From the NCBI GenBank assembly GCA_014584575.1, contig JACTMP010000039.1, forward strand, positions 1 to 32,977: a stretch of 32,977 bases of DNA, given 5' to 3'. This document shows positions 6,582 through 15,853 of the stretch, one piece after another. A program made the translations under genes and the position numbers. The notes beneath the pieces were generated by a model. The model ran no database searches. It saw only the letters and a program-made list of their open reading frames with translations, and was not told the origin of the DNA. Within the stretch, counting starts at the first letter, position 1. Every line of letters begins with the position of its first letter. The DNA is from Chloroflexota bacterium. GTDB lineage: Bacteria > Chloroflexota > Anaerolineae > Promineifilales > Promineifilaceae.

Positions 6582-9050
6582 ATGAACTATAAATTACTCA
6601 TCCCCGTCCTCATCGTCATGTTGTCACTGGTGGCCTGCTCGGAACCGGAGGCCACACCTACGCCGGAACCGTCGCCTACGGCCGTATCCATCACCATACC
6701 CCCAACACCCACCCACACGGCCGTACCCACCCAAGAACCAACGGTTACGGCCGTGCCTCCCACACCCGAACCCACCACCGCGGTCGAATCACCGATTACC
6801 GATAACGGCTCACCGATTACGGATAACGGATTACCGATTACGGGGGACGACGAAGGCGGCCCCGTGGCCATCACCGGCCTCGTCACCTACACCAACCCCT
6901 TCTTCACCCTGGGAGTAGCCGCCCCGGTGGTCATCCTGGAAGACCAGGCCGGCTTTGTAGACCGGGACAAAAACTACATCTTCCCGGTGGAGTCGCAGAC
7001 GTTGGGGCAAATCACCTCCGACTTTTACACCTCCCCCTTCTCCTATTCCATCGCCCTGCCCATCGAGCCGCAGGGCGCCTGGCGGGACGTGGACTTTGAC
7101 GACGAAGAAGAGCAAGGCGTCCAGATTTTTGCCATCGCCTACTGGACCAACACCTTTGGCGACCCCTTCCTGGAAGAGCGTGACCTGGGCGGCGGCGGCT
7201 GGTCAACCGCTTACGCCTCCACCGAGATCAGCCGCGACCCGACCCATGACCGCGAAATTGTGGGTGGTAAACTGCTGGTCTACGCGCCGGATGACCAGCA
7301 AGAATTCCCGCAAAACTTTGGCCCGGACGGGCTGCTTTTCACCGGCGACGAGGAGATGATCACCCTGCCCGCCGGATACACCATGGTCAATCTGGACACC
7401 GACCCGTTCACCTTTGACCGCAGCCGCGAGCAGCGGGTAGACCTGATTGAGCCAGACGGCGCAGCGTTAGTAGATTACTCCGACCTGAGTTACGCTGAGG
7501 CGTTTAACGCGCTGGTGGACCAACTGATCAACGAGTACGCCTTCACCGAATACAAGAACATTGACTTTGAGGCGCTGCGGGCGGAGTTCCTGCCCCGTTT
7601 TGAAGAGGCGGACGCCGATGGCGATGATCTGGCCTATCGCCGTGCTTTGCGTGATTTTGCCTGGCGCATCCCCGATGGGCATGTGGTTGGCCCGTTTGTG
7701 CAGGAGGATTTCCGCGATGCGGTATTGGGGGGGATTGGACTGGCGATTAAGGAGTTGAGCGACGGCCGTGCTTTGGTCACCTTCCTCACCCCCAACGGCC
7801 CGGCTGCCCAGGCCGGCATTGAACTGGGCGCGCAGATTGTCGCCATCAACGACGTGCCCATCACCGAACACATCAGCCAGACCGTCTCCCACTTTGGGCC
7901 ATACAGCACCGCCCATGCCGAACGGGAAGATAAGCTGTTGTTTGCCATGCGTTTTCCATTGGACACGGCCGTGACCGTCACTTACCAAAACCCCGGTGGC
8001 AGCCCGCAAACGGCCGACCTCACCGCCAGTTCCGAACTGGACAGCTACTTCTATTGGGTAGATGAACAAATTGGCGATGGGCTGCAACTGCCGGTGGAGT
8101 ATGAACTGCTGGACGAAGGCATCGGCTACGTCGCCATTTATAGCTTTTCCGACAATGATGTGTTGACGGTGCAGTTGTGGGAGCGCATGATCCGCGATTT
8201 CAAAGAGGCCGAGGCCCCGGCCATCATCATTGATATGCGGCGTAACGGCGGCGGGCGTGGTTTCCTGGCCGACCAGATGGCCGCTTACTTCTTTGATGAG
8301 CCGCTGGAACTGGGTAATACAGCCGGTTATGACCGGGATCGCGGCGAATTCCGCATGGATGAAGAGCCGCAAAAATTCATCCTGCCGCCGGACGAAAGCC
8401 TGCGTTACGATGGCCCGGTTGTGGTATTGGTGGCGGCGGACTGCGCCAGCGCCTGCGAATTTTTCAGCTATGACATGACGCTGCAAAACCGGGCCATCAT
8501 CATCGGCCACACGCCCACCGCCGGGTTGGGCGGCCCGGTGGATGAGGTGGCCATGCCGGAAGATGAAGCCTTCCGTTTTACGCAGGGCAGGGCCGTAGAT
8601 ATGGATGGCAATATTCACATCGAAGGTATTGGCGTAGTGCCGGATATAGTTGTGCCGGTGGATGAGGCGGCTGTTTTGGGTGATGGGGATGTGGTGCTGG
8701 ACACGGCCGTGCGCTTCCTGCTGGGCGAAACGCTAGACGGCGGGTCACTGGCGCTGGGCGACGAGGCCAGCGGCACACTGCTGCCCAAGAGCCGGGTGCA
8801 ATACACCGTCACCCTCAGCGCGGGTGATGTGGTCAACCTGATCCTGGAAAGCAACACCACCGGGCAGAACATCATCATGCGCATCCTGGACCCTGATTCC
8901 GGCCAACAAATCGTGGAAACGGACCCGGACACCATCACCGGCTTTATCGGCATTGAACTGGACGAAGACCTGACCCTGCTCATCGAAGTCCGGGCCGAAG
9001 ACGACACGGCGACGGTGGATTATACGTTGCGCATTGAGGATGGGGGGTGA
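6582..9050 (+). CDS. Lipoprotein with PDZ, S41 peptidase and PPC domains
   Basis: The 822-residue product has a signal peptide with lipobox LVAC and a Thr/Pro linker to about residue 95. The linker includes the 7-residue repeat SPITDNG (residues 70-90). A PDZ-like segment follows (GRALVTFLTPNGPAAQAGI), then an S41 (C-terminal processing/tricorn-like) peptidase domain: DMRRNGGG, then DCASACEF with the expected nucleophile Ser623, then GIGVVPDIVVP. The Lys of the classical Ser-Lys dyad, in FGKG of Tsp/CtpA, is replaced: GHTPTAGLGG. It is therefore either a tricorn-type S41 enzyme using other residues or inactive. Residues ~725-820 resemble a bacterial pre-peptidase C-terminal domain (VQYTVTLSAGDVVNLILES). 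It likely sits on the outside of the membrane; substrates are unknown. Confidence 0.82.
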   Translation: MNYKLLIPVLIVMLSLVACSEPEATPTPEPSPTAVSITIPPTPTHTAVPTQEPTVTAVPPTPEPTTAVESPITDNGSPITDNGLPITGDDEGGPVAITGLVTYTNPFFTLGVAAPVVILEDQAGFVDRDKNYIFPVESQTLGQITSDFYTSPFSYSIALPIEPQGAWRDVDFDDEEEQGVQIFAIAYWTNTFGDPFLEERDLGGGGWSTAYASTEISRDPTHDREIVGGKLLVYAPDDQQEFPQNFGPDGLLFTGDEEMITLPAGYTMVNLDTDPFTFDRSREQRVDLIEPDGAALVDYSDLSYAEAFNALVDQLINEYAFTEYKNIDFEALRAEFLPRFEEADADGDDLAYRRALRDFAWRIPDGHVVGPFVQEDFRDAVLGGIGLAIKELSDGRALVTFLTPNGPAAQAGIELGAQIVAINDVPITEHISQTVSHFGPYSTAHAEREDKLLFAMRFPLDTAVTVTYQNPGGSPQTADLTASSELDSYFYWVDEQIGDGLQLPVEYELLDEGIGYVAIYSFSDNDVLTVQLWERMIRDFKEAEAPAIIIDMRRNGGGRGFLADQMAAYFFDEPLELGNTAGYDRDRGEFRMDEEPQKFILPPDESLRYDGPVVVLVAADCASACEFFSYDMTLQNRAIIIGHTPTAGLGGPVDEVAMPEDEAFRFTQGRAVDMDGNIHIEGIGVVPDIVVPVDEAAVLGDGDVVLDTAVRFLLGETLDGGSLALGDEASGTLLPKSRVQYTVTLSAGDVVNLILESNTTGQNIIMRILDPDSGQQIVETDPDTITGFIGIELDEDLTLLIEVRAEDDTATVDYTLRIEDGG
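6790..6838. repeat. In-frame heptamer array, CACCGAT/TACCGAT type
   Basis: Seven 7-bp units run without interruption inside the S41 lipoprotein gene. Read in frame they give SPITDNG twice and then LPITGDD. The DNA unit is the same family as the intergenic GATTACC arrays. Confidence 0.85.
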
Positions 9051-9400
9051 CGGCCGTGATTCGTGAACCGTTATCGGTAATCGGTGATCGGTGTTGTAGG
9101 GGCGAGGCAGCCGGGTGAAACCTTTGCCATGCAGAAACCCCTCCTCCCCGGCTGCCTCGCCCTTCCCCCACCAATGCAAACCCAACAAAAAGGGCGAGGC
9201 GGTTGGGGGCAAGGCCCTGGTGAATAATCCAGGCGGCGCCCAATCGCTAAAAAAGGGCGAGGCGGTTGGGGGCAAGGCCCTGGTGATCAATCCAGACACC
9301 ACCCAACCGCCTCGCCCCTACGACGGTTACGCATCCGGGGGGGGCGGAGGGGTGGCGGGGCAGGTCTCAACCAGATTGTCCCGTCTGCACCATCAATAGC
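9051..9400. repeat. Gene-free repeat cluster with direct and inverted copies
   Basis: The block starts with an ACGGCCGT octamer and a GGTAATC heptamer array (9068-9093). It continues with GGGCGAGGCAGCCGGGTG and its inverted partner, then two direct copies (about 9186-9234 and 9249-9297) of a ~45-bp unit starting AAAAAGGGCGAGGCGGTTGG. It closes with an inverted partner CCCAACCGCCTCGCCCC. Open frames here are by-products of the repeats; I see no gene. Confidence 0.75.
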
Positions 9401-9409
9401 AATGCTGGT

Positions 9410-9438
9410 TTGCCGCAGGGGAAGCACTCTGGTAAAAT
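9410..9438 (+). promoter_or_regulatory. Promoter of tRNA-Gln
   Basis: TTGCCG (9410-9415), a 17-bp spacer and TAAAAT (9433-9438), with TGG just before the -10 as an extended -10. It lies 33 bp upstream of the tRNA. Confidence 0.65.
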
Positions 9439-9470
9439 GCGCGCCGGTTCGCTTGAGGAGACCCACCCAT

Positions 9471-9541
9471 TGCGGGATAGTTTAACGGCAGAACCGGCGG
9501 CTCTGAACCGTCTAGTCCAGGTTCGAATCCTGGTCCCGCAG
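9471..9541 (+). tRNA. tRNA-Gln (anticodon CUG)
   Basis: A full cloverleaf can be drawn. The acceptor stem TGCGGGA pairs with TCCCGCA, with discriminator G. The D-arm stem is GTTT/GAAC. The anticodon stem GGCGG/CCGTC encloses loop CTCTGAA, with anticodon CTG at 9503-9505. The T-arm is CCAGG-TTCGAAT-CCTGG. U1-A72 fits glutamine tRNAs. The 3' CCA is not encoded. A promoter and a terminator flank it, so it appears to be a single-gene transcript. Confidence 0.95.
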
Positions 9542-9546
9542 TATAC

Positions 9547-9577
9547 AAAAACCACCCTGTGCATGGGTGGTTTTTTT
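9547..9577 (+). terminator. Rho-independent terminator after tRNA-Gln
   Basis: AAAACCACCC pairs with GGGTGG around a 7-nt loop and is followed by seven T residues. The stem starts only six bases after the tRNA 3' end. Confidence 0.9.
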
Positions 9578-9593
9578 GATCCGCGAAGGGGGA

Positions 9594-9637
9594 AGCAGGT
9601 GGCAGGTGATGTTGGCATTCCTGACTTGCCACCTGCT
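9594..9637. repeat. Inverted repeat between convergent genes
   Basis: AGCAGGTGGCA (9594-9604) and TGCCACCTGCT (9627-9637) are perfect 11-bp inverted arms; a GCAGGTG heptamer occurs twice in the left part. It lies between tRNA-Gln and the response regulator 3' end. There is no clear T-run. Confidence 0.6.
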
Positions 9638-9642
9638 ACCTT

Positions 9643-10020
9643 TTACTTAAGACCGGAAGCGAGTTCGATCAGTTCTTTGAAGCTGACGGGTTTGAGCAGG
9701 ACGAGGCTGGCTTCTTCACGCAGTTGGGCGGCAATACGCGAATCGGCCGTGGACAGGATGACTCTGGCGTCTTTCAAGCGGGCGTCGGCGCGGATGTGGC
9801 GCAGCAGTTCATCCCCGGAGACGAGGGGTAAATGCACATCGAGCAGGATAACGTCGGGGGTGAGGGCGGCCAGTTTGTCGAGGGCAACACGGCCGTCTTC
9901 GGCCGTAATCGCCTCATACCCGGCCATTTCCATCGCGGTAGCAAATATCGTCACTAACTGTGGATCATCCTCGACGATCAATACCAAAGGCTTTTGTTGC
10001 TCCTTATTTGCCTGCGTCAT
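9643..10020 (-). CDS. Single-domain response regulator (CheY-like receiver)
   Basis: The 125-residue product is one receiver domain with no output domain. The acidic pair is in IVEDD (Glu17, Asp18, Asp19), the phosphoacceptor is Asp61 in DVILLDVHLP, the Ser/Thr switch is in VILSTAD and the conserved Lys in LLKPVS. The start is the ATG after GGAGG; an in-frame ATG five codons upstream lacks that spacing. The start overlaps the 3' end of the histidine kinase by 17 nt, which suggests translational coupling, so the kinase is its likely partner. Lacking a DNA-binding domain, it must act by protein contact or phosphotransfer. Confidence 0.9.
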   Translation of the reverse strand: MTQANKEQQKPLVLIVEDDPQLVTIFATAMEMAGYEAITAEDGRVALDKLAALTPDVILLDVHLPLVSGDELLRHIRADARLKDARVILSTADSRIAAQLREEASLVLLKPVSFKELIELASGLK

Positions 10021-11809
10021 GATTTTCCTCCCCATTCGCCGTCACCAATGGCAAACAGATGGTAAACGTGCTACCCTGGGCTACCTGGCTTTCCAGGGTA
10101 ATCGTTCCTGCCATTAACTCCGTTAACTGGCGCACAATTGCCAATCCTAAACCGGTACCGGCACGTTGTCTTGTCAGAGAGCCATCCACTTGCATGAACG
10201 GCTCAAAAATTGTTTGTTGCATCTCTGGCGGAATGCCAATGCCCTGGTCTGAGACGCGCAAGAGCAGACGGCCGTCGCCCACAGCCACCTCCTGTTGCAC
10301 CATTCCACCATCGCTAAATTTAATGGCGTTACCCACCAGATTAAGCAAAATCTGAGCAATACGGTCGGGGTCGCCCAGCACACGGGTTGGCATATTCCCC
10401 TGCACCTGGCTCTGCAATTGCACCCCTTTTGTCTCTGCCAGCACCACCATTTTCTCGTGGACATCCTGCACCACATCCGGCAGCGACATTTCCCGGACAT
10501 TGAGTTGCAGTTGCCCCGCTTCCAATCGGGCCAGGTCGAGCAGTTCGTTCACCTGGCGCGTGAGAAAACTGGTGCTGGCAATGATTTTCTGCGTTGGTTC
10601 CCACTGGGTGGGAGTCAACGGGCCATAGATGCCTTCTTGCAACATTTCCGTATACCCCAGGATGACATTGAGGGGCGTGCGCAGTTCATGGCTTACCCGC
10701 GCCAACAAGTCAGACTTAAAATGGCTGGCCGCCAACGCCTCATCGCGGGCGCGGGCCAATTCTTGTTCCGCCTCTTTGCGTGCCGTGATGTCGTGAAAGG
10801 TCAACATGCGGCCACTTAGATGATCACGGGCGTCATACAAAGGCGAAATTTGCAGCGCGAAATAACGCGGTTTATCTGGCGTGGGCACTCCAATTTCTGT
10901 TTCCATATCCGTGATGTCCTGGAAACTATCCAGAATGTACGCTTGATCCTGCAAAAATTCGCGGAGGGGATAGCCCACCATCTCCGAGGCCGGACGCCGG
11001 AACAATTTGAGGGCCGCCGGGTTAATGTCCAGCACCCGGTTTTGTGCATCCAGGACGATGAGACCATCGCGCATATTATCTACGGCCGTGCGCCGCGCCA
11101 CGGGTACCAGATCAAACAAACGGTAACGAAAAATAGCGTTAGCCATCAGCAGGCTGCTCAGGGTCAACCCAAAGGAGGTGAAATCCAGATGGGGCGCAGG
11201 TAATATGCCGGACAGAAAAATGATATTGGCCACCAGGGGTAAAACGGCGCCGGCCACCAGAGAGGCATTTTGCCGCCGGTAAGCGGGCGGATAACGGACA
11301 AAGGCGACCACCAGCAGCACGGCTCCGGTGATAATGAGGATGTAGGAATAGGCGGAATGAACCCAAAACCAGACGCCGTGCGAGGTATCCAGCACGGGAA
11401 TTGACCCGGAATTAGCCATACCTACTTCTGTCCAGATCAGGCTGTGCAGTTCACTGGTGAAGACAAACAGTATGGTCAGGGCGGGGCTGATACACAAAAC
11501 CAGCAGCCAGCGACGGGTGAGCCAACTGGCGCGACCGGTATATTGCACGGCAAACACAAACCAGGCTACGGGCACAACGGTAATGCCGATATACTCCATC
11601 CTGGCCCAGAATAGTTTGGCGGTCTGGGTGTCCGCCCTCACTTCCAGTCCATAGGTAAAAGACCAAAAGGCGGTAGCCAGAGCCAGGACAGTGAAAGATA
11701 CGGCCCACACGCCCATGCTGCGCCGCCGCCAGGAAAAGATACCAATGGCAAAGGCTAACACGGCCGTCCCCCATAAGGCTGCTACTATGATTGTCTGTGC
11801 CGAATTCAT
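10004..11809 (-). CDS. Sensor histidine kinase, 7TM-PAS-HisKA-HATPase
   Basis: The 601-residue product starts with seven or so hydrophobic helices (residues 1-225) like the N-terminal 7TM domain of histidine kinases. A PAS domain follows (about 240-345, ending HDITARKEAEQELA), then the dimerisation domain with phosphoacceptor His374 in SHELRTPLN. The ATPase domain has its N box at 490-500 (Asn494), DQGIGIP (521-527) and GTGLGLA (551-557). The start was placed at MNSAQT because the longer frame adds 23 charged residues before the first helix. All catalytic boxes are intact. It probably phosphorylates the overlapping response regulator. The signal is unknown; a membrane-embedded ligand site is plausible. 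Confidence 0.9.
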   Translation of the reverse strand: MNSAQTIIVAALWGTAVLAFAIGIFSWRRRSMGVWAVSFTVLALATAFWSFTYGLEVRADTQTAKLFWARMEYIGITVVPVAWFVFAVQYTGRASWLTRRWLLVLCISPALTILFVFTSELHSLIWTEVGMANSGSIPVLDTSHGVWFWVHSAYSYILIITGAVLLVVAFVRYPPAYRRQNASLVAGAVLPLVANIIFLSGILPAPHLDFTSFGLTLSSLLMANAIFRYRLFDLVPVARRTAVDNMRDGLIVLDAQNRVLDINPAALKLFRRPASEMVGYPLREFLQDQAYILDSFQDITDMETEIGVPTPDKPRYFALQISPLYDARDHLSGRMLTFHDITARKEAEQELARARDEALAASHFKSDLLARVSHELRTPLNVILGYTEMLQEGIYGPLTPTQWEPTQKIIASTSFLTRQVNELLDLARLEAGQLQLNVREMSLPDVVQDVHEKMVVLAETKGVQLQSQVQGNMPTRVLGDPDRIAQILLNLVGNAIKFSDGGMVQQEVAVGDGRLLLRVSDQGIGIPPEMQQTIFEPFMQVDGSLTRQRAGTGLGLAIVRQLTELMAGTITLESQVAQGSTFTICLPLVTANGEENHDAGK

Positions 11810-11893
11810 CTGATTGCCTGTTTTTTCTGCATGTTTGCGCCACCGTATCTTAACACGGCCGTCCGACAAAACTATCACCTATTTGGCCTATGG

Positions 11894-12682
11894 TCAGGTG
11901 GGGTCGTCGGGGGCAAAGAGGGCGGCTTCCTGGCGCAGCCGGTGCAGAAAATCCACCGATTTCAGATTGCGTTCCAAAATGTGGATGAGGTAGGCGTGCA
12001 TAATCTGTTCCAGTTCGGTGTGGACGGGACGGCGCAAGTGGAGTTGACGGACGGCGTCATACGGCCGTGTCTGCAAAAAACGCAATACTTTCAGGGCTAC
12101 GGCCGTGATCGTCAGCGCCCGCCGGTCGGCCGACTGGCATTTGGGGCACAACACCCCACCCAACTCTGCGCTGAAAAATTGATCCTGCTCAGTGATCGCC
12201 TCACCACAAGAGACACAGGTAAACAACTGCGGCTGAAAGCCGGTTAATGACAGTAGCCGCAGTTCATAATAGCGAGCGGGCAGCAGCATCTCTTCATCGG
12301 CGGCAAACCAGCCCAACGCCTCGGCCAATAGCTGGTACAACCCCAGGTGTTTATCATGCTCCACCGTAAAACGATCCAACAGTTCAACGGCATACGAAGC
12401 ATACGTCGTCCGCACCAGGTCATCCCGCAAGGCGGGATACGCTTCCACCATCTCCGCCTGGGTGATGATGTCCAGGTCATGCCCTTTGGCAAAGAGGAAG
12501 TTGCTGCGCATGAAAAGTTCCACGTGTCCCGTTTTGCGGCTCTGCGGTTTGCGCGCCCCTTTGGCAATCGCTTTCATCTTGCCCTGCTCGCGGCTGAAAA
12601 GGGTCAACAAGCGGTCAGCTTCGCCAAAATCTGACCGCTTTAATACAATCGCTTCACTGCGGAAAGTTCGTTCTCTGGTCAT
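11894..12682 (-). CDS. recO: DNA repair protein RecO
   Basis: The 262-residue product matches RecO, which loads RecA onto SSB-coated DNA with RecR. The N-terminal OB-fold has the typical RSEAIVLKRSDFGEADRLLT and KMKAIAKGARKPQSR. The helical region follows, and a zinc site uses Cys156, Cys159, Cys179 and Cys182 (CVSC, CPKC). The length is usual for the family. No clear ribosome site precedes the ATG. It is 84 nt upstream of the histidine kinase on the same strand; a shared transcript is possible, a functional link is not implied. Confidence 0.93.
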   Translation of the reverse strand: MTRERTFRSEAIVLKRSDFGEADRLLTLFSREQGKMKAIAKGARKPQSRKTGHVELFMRSNFLFAKGHDLDIITQAEMVEAYPALRDDLVRTTYASYAVELLDRFTVEHDKHLGLYQLLAEALGWFAADEEMLLPARYYELRLLSLTGFQPQLFTCVSCGEAITEQDQFFSAELGGVLCPKCQSADRRALTITAVALKVLRFLQTRPYDAVRQLHLRRPVHTELEQIMHAYLIHILERNLKSVDFLHRLRQEAALFAPDDPT

Positions 12683-12756
12683 GGGTCAAAGACCGGTTCA
12701 ATCTGCCAGATTGAACCAATCTCACCAAGTGTAACACCAGGCAGGAGGTAATGAAA

Positions 12757-13242
12757 ATGGCGATTGACATTCAACCTATTACCGAAAGTGATCGGGAATG
12801 GGTGCGGGCGTTTTTGTGGCGGGAGGCGGGCCATACACGCATGGTGACACGTGGGTGGCTGCACCAGTGTGATGAACTGCCTGGTTTTATCGGCCGTGTG
12901 GATGGGGAGCGGGCGGGGCTGGTGACGGTGCATATAAACGGCCGTGACTGTGAAGTCGTCACGCTGCATACGGCCGTACCGGGGCGAGGGCTTGGTTCCG
13001 CCCTGCTGGCCGCGGCCGCCGACTACGCCCGGCAACATGGTTGCCGCCGCGCCTGGCTCATCACCACCAATGACAATGAACCGGCCATTCGTTTTTACAG
13101 TAATCGGGGGTGGCGATTGATGGCCGTACACAAAGGCGCACTGGCCCACTCTCGCCTCATCAAACCGGAAATCCCGCTGCTGGGGCTAAACGGCATTCCC
13201 ATTGAAGATGAGATAGAGTTTGAGTTGAGGTTGCAAGAGTAA
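12757..13242 (+). CDS. GNAT family N-acetyltransferase
   Basis: The 161-residue product is a single GNAT domain. The acetyl-CoA loop is VPGRGLGSALL (R/Q-x-x-G-x-G/A pattern), followed by AWLITTNDNEPAIRFYSNRGW, the usual motif B with the NxxAxxFYxxxGF signature. The substrate cannot be read from sequence. AGGAGG at 12743-12748 lies 8 nt before this ATG and only 2 nt before an ATG six bases upstream, so the second ATG is chosen. It is divergent from recO. Confidence 0.88.
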   Translation: MAIDIQPITESDREWVRAFLWREAGHTRMVTRGWLHQCDELPGFIGRVDGERAGLVTVHINGRDCEVVTLHTAVPGRGLGSALLAAAADYARQHGCRRAWLITTNDNEPAIRFYSNRGWRLMAVHKGALAHSRLIKPEIPLLGLNGIPIEDEIEFELRLQE

Positions 13243-13477
13243 TTAGGAGACTTGTCCTGAGCCTTGTCGAAGGATCAGGAGATGGGGAAATAAGTCTTCG
13301 GGCAGGTGGACAGTGGCCGGATCGGGAACAAAGGGAGGGTGTCACGGCCGTACCTCACCACACTGCTCCACAAAAAAGCACGGCCGTAGGGGGTACGGCC
13401 GTCTCAGAAATCACACGTTTAAGATACTGTGTTTGCCGGAACAGATTGTAGGCTCATCACCGGCCCTCCACTCACAC
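13243..13477. other. Gene-free spacer with repeats and ACGGCCGT octamers
   Basis: The spacer holds an inverted repeat at 13255-13280 (TCCTGA...TCAGGA around CCTTGTCGAAGG) and three ACGGCCGT palindromes in about 60 bp (near 13343, 13380 and 13396). No convincing gene is seen on either strand. Confidence 0.6.
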
Positions 13478-13512
13478 AAAAAAAGCCTCCCGGCATGTAC
13501 ATACCGGGAGGC
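13478..13512 (-). terminator. Rho-independent terminator of the amt-glnN unit
   Basis: On the minus strand GCCTCCCGG and CCGGGAGGC form a perfect 9-bp stem around a 10-nt loop, followed by a run of seven T. It lies about 85 nt after the glnN stop codon. Confidence 0.85.
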
Positions 13513-13533
13513 TTCGGCAGAGGAAGGTGCAAA

Positions 13534-13590
13534 TCCGTGAGCCGTAAACCGTAATCCGTTTACCGATTACCGTTCACGGCTCACGGATCA
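13534..13590. repeat. Degenerate heptamer array with inverted ends
   Basis: CCGTAAA/CCGTAAT/CCGTTTA/CCGATTA-type heptamers are bounded by GTGAGCCGT and ACGGCTCAC, so the array folds on itself. It lies between the glnN stop codon and its terminator, hence within the 3' untranslated region. Confidence 0.7.
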
Positions 13591-13595
13591 CACAC

Positions 13596-15764
13596 CTACT
13601 TGATAAACAACATTTCCTGATACGTAGGCAGCGGCCACAGGTCGTCGGCGACGATGCCTTCTAGTTGGTCGGCATAGCTGCGCACGGCGTTCATAGCCGG
13701 TAAGATGGCGTCGCGGATGTGTTCGGCTTCGGCCAGGATGCTCTCGGCTTCATGGGCGGATGCTGCTTCCAGTTCGGTCACAGTCTGGTTGAGGCAGTCG
13801 GTGAGTTCGGTGAGGGATTGCAACACGGCCGTGTCCGCCTTCACCCCCGCCGCTTTCAAATGGGCCGCCGTCGCCGCCAGTTCATTCTGGTAACGGGCCG
13901 CCGCCGGGTAAATCATCGTCCGGGCTACTTCGGCGGTGATAGACGCTTCCACCTTCACTTCTTTGATGTACTGTTCCAGTTTCACATCCAACCGGCTCTT
14001 CGATTCGCGGGCGCTGAGGACGTTGTACTTCTCAAAGAGGGCAATCGCTTCCGGGGAGGCCAGTTCCGGCAGGGCGTCTACGGCTGTGCGCAAATTGGGC
14101 AATCCCCGCGCTTCCGCTTCCCGGTGCCACGCTTCCGAATAGCCATCGCCGTTGAAAATGACCCGGCCGTGGGCCACCATAATCTCTTGCAGGATGGTTT
14201 GTACGGCCGTGCTGAAATCGCCGGTCGCATTTTCCAATTTCGTGGCAATGTAATCCAACGACTCGGCCACAATCGTATTGAGCACCACCAGCGGCCCGGC
14301 AATAGATTGGTTAGAACCCACCGCCCGGAACTCAAACTTGTTGCCCGTAAAGGCAAACGGGCTGGTGCGGTTGCGGTCGCCGGCATGTTTCGGCAGTGGC
14401 GGCAGCGTGTCTACCCCCACCGTCAGCACATCTTTGGACTTGGACGATTTCGCCCCGCCCGCTTTAATCTGCTCAAACACATCGGTTAGCTGGTCGCCCA
14501 GGAAAATGGAGATGATGGCCGGCGGCGCTTCATTGGCCCCCAACCGGTGGTCATTCCCGGCCGAGGCAATGGAAGCCCGCAGCAGCGACGCATATTTGTC
14601 CACCGCCCGAATGATGGCCGCGCAAAAGACCAGGAAGCGGGCATTCTCGTGCGGCGTATCTCCCGGCTCCAGCAGGTTGCCCTGGCTGGCATTGCCAAAG
14701 GAAAAGTTCAAATGTTTACCCGAACCATTCACCCCGGCAAACGGCTTTTCGTGCAAAATGCAGGCCATCCCATACTTCTCGGCCACCCGCTTCAGCGTGG
14801 CCATGATCATTTGCTGGTGGTCGGCGGCCACATTGGCGTTTTCATACACCGGCGCAATTTCGTACTGGGCCGGGGCCACTTCGTTGTGGCGGGTTTTGAC
14901 GGGCACACCTAATTTATAAAGTTCCCGCTCCGCCTCCAACATGCAGGCCAGCACCCGCTCCGTGATCGCGCCAAAGTAATGGTCTTCCAGCTCCTGCCCT
15001 TTAGGTGGTTTGGCGCCAAAGAGGGTGCGCCCGGCGTTGAGCAAATCGGGCCGCGCCATGTAAAAGTTGCGGTCAATCAGGAAATATTCCTGCTCTGGCC
15101 CGGCTGTAGCCGTCACCAGCGCCCCATCATCATGCCCAAACAACTTCAAGATGCGCTGCGCCTGTTCGTTCAACACTTTCATCGAGCGCAGCAGCGGCGT
15201 TTTCTTGTCCAGCGCCTCGCCCGTCCAGGAGACAAAGGCGGTGGGGATGCACAGGATGGTGCCGTTGGGATTTTCCAGGATGTAGGCCGGGCTGGTCACG
15301 TCCCAGGCGGTGTAACCACGCGCTTCAAAGGTGGCGCGAATGCCGCCGGTGGGGAAGCTGGAACCGTCCGGTTCACCCTGGATCAACTGGTCGCCGCTGA
15401 ATTCGGTCACGGCCGTGCCGCTGCCATTCGGTGACAAAAAGCTGTCGTGTTTCTCGGCCGTCAGCCCCGTCAGCGGGTAGAAAACGTGGGCATAATGGGT
15501 GGCCCCCTTCTCAATGGCCCAATCCTTCATGGCGGCGGCTACCACATCGGCCGTTGACAATTCCAACGGTTTGCCTTCGGCAATCGTCTGCACCAGTGAC
15601 TTATACACCGCCTTCGGCAGGCGCTGCTTCATCACGGCCAGGCTAAATACATTCTGCGCAAACACCTCTTGTGACGGCGTTTCCGCAAAGTTCAACGGCT
15701 CAGAAATCGGCTTGTAATTAATTACCGCCGAAATGGCCTTTAATCGTGCTGAATTTCCACTCAT
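13596..15764 (-). CDS. glnN: Glutamine synthetase type III
   Basis: The 722-residue product makes glutamine from glutamate, ammonia and ATP. Its length and the motifs [23 protein letters not shown] and [13 protein letters not shown] identify the large type III family (GlnN), distinct from the ~450-residue type I enzyme. The C-terminal ~150 residues form the helical tail usual for type III. The start follows AAGGAG at good spacing; 24 codons upstream are open only because a heptamer array crosses them. It is the last gene of a leftward unit behind amt and a hypothetical gene, so ammonium import and assimilation are probably co-expressed. Confidence 0.96.
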   Translation of the reverse strand: MSGNSARLKAISAVINYKPISEPLNFAETPSQEVFAQNVFSLAVMKQRLPKAVYKSLVQTIAEGKPLELSTADVVAAAMKDWAIEKGATHYAHVFYPLTGLTAEKHDSFLSPNGSGTAVTEFSGDQLIQGEPDGSSFPTGGIRATFEARGYTAWDVTSPAYILENPNGTILCIPTAFVSWTGEALDKKTPLLRSMKVLNEQAQRILKLFGHDDGALVTATAGPEQEYFLIDRNFYMARPDLLNAGRTLFGAKPPKGQELEDHYFGAITERVLACMLEAERELYKLGVPVKTRHNEVAPAQYEIAPVYENANVAADHQQMIMATLKRVAEKYGMACILHEKPFAGVNGSGKHLNFSFGNASQGNLLEPGDTPHENARFLVFCAAIIRAVDKYASLLRASIASAGNDHRLGANEAPPAIISIFLGDQLTDVFEQIKAGGAKSSKSKDVLTVGVDTLPPLPKHAGDRNRTSPFAFTGNKFEFRAVGSNQSIAGPLVVLNTIVAESLDYIATKLENATGDFSTAVQTILQEIMVAHGRVIFNGDGYSEAWHREAEARGLPNLRTAVDALPELASPEAIALFEKYNVLSARESKSRLDVKLEQYIKEVKVEASITAEVARTMIYPAAARYQNELAATAAHLKAAGVKADTAVLQSLTELTDCLNQTVTELEAASAHEAESILAEAEHIRDAILPAMNAVRSYADQLEGIVADDLWPLPTYQEMLFIK

Positions 15765-15810
15765 GGTAAAACTCTCCTTATAAATTGATTTGCACCTTTC
15801 TAAAAAAACA

Positions 15811-15853
15811 GTAATCGGTAACTGATTACCGATCACCGATTACCGATTACCGC
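15811..15853. repeat. Heptamer array overlapping a gene end
   Basis: Units GGTAATC, GGTAACT, GATTACC, GATCACC, GATTACC follow one another. On the minus strand the array encodes the final VIGNR residues and TGA stop of the upstream hypothetical gene, then forms most of the spacer before glnN. Confidence 0.8.

Noticed and set aside
9115..9399. Frames on both strands in the repeat cluster before tRNA-Gln, with repeated KKGEAVGGKALV peptides.
   Set aside because: The peptide repeats are direct translations of the DNA repeat; there is no start signal.
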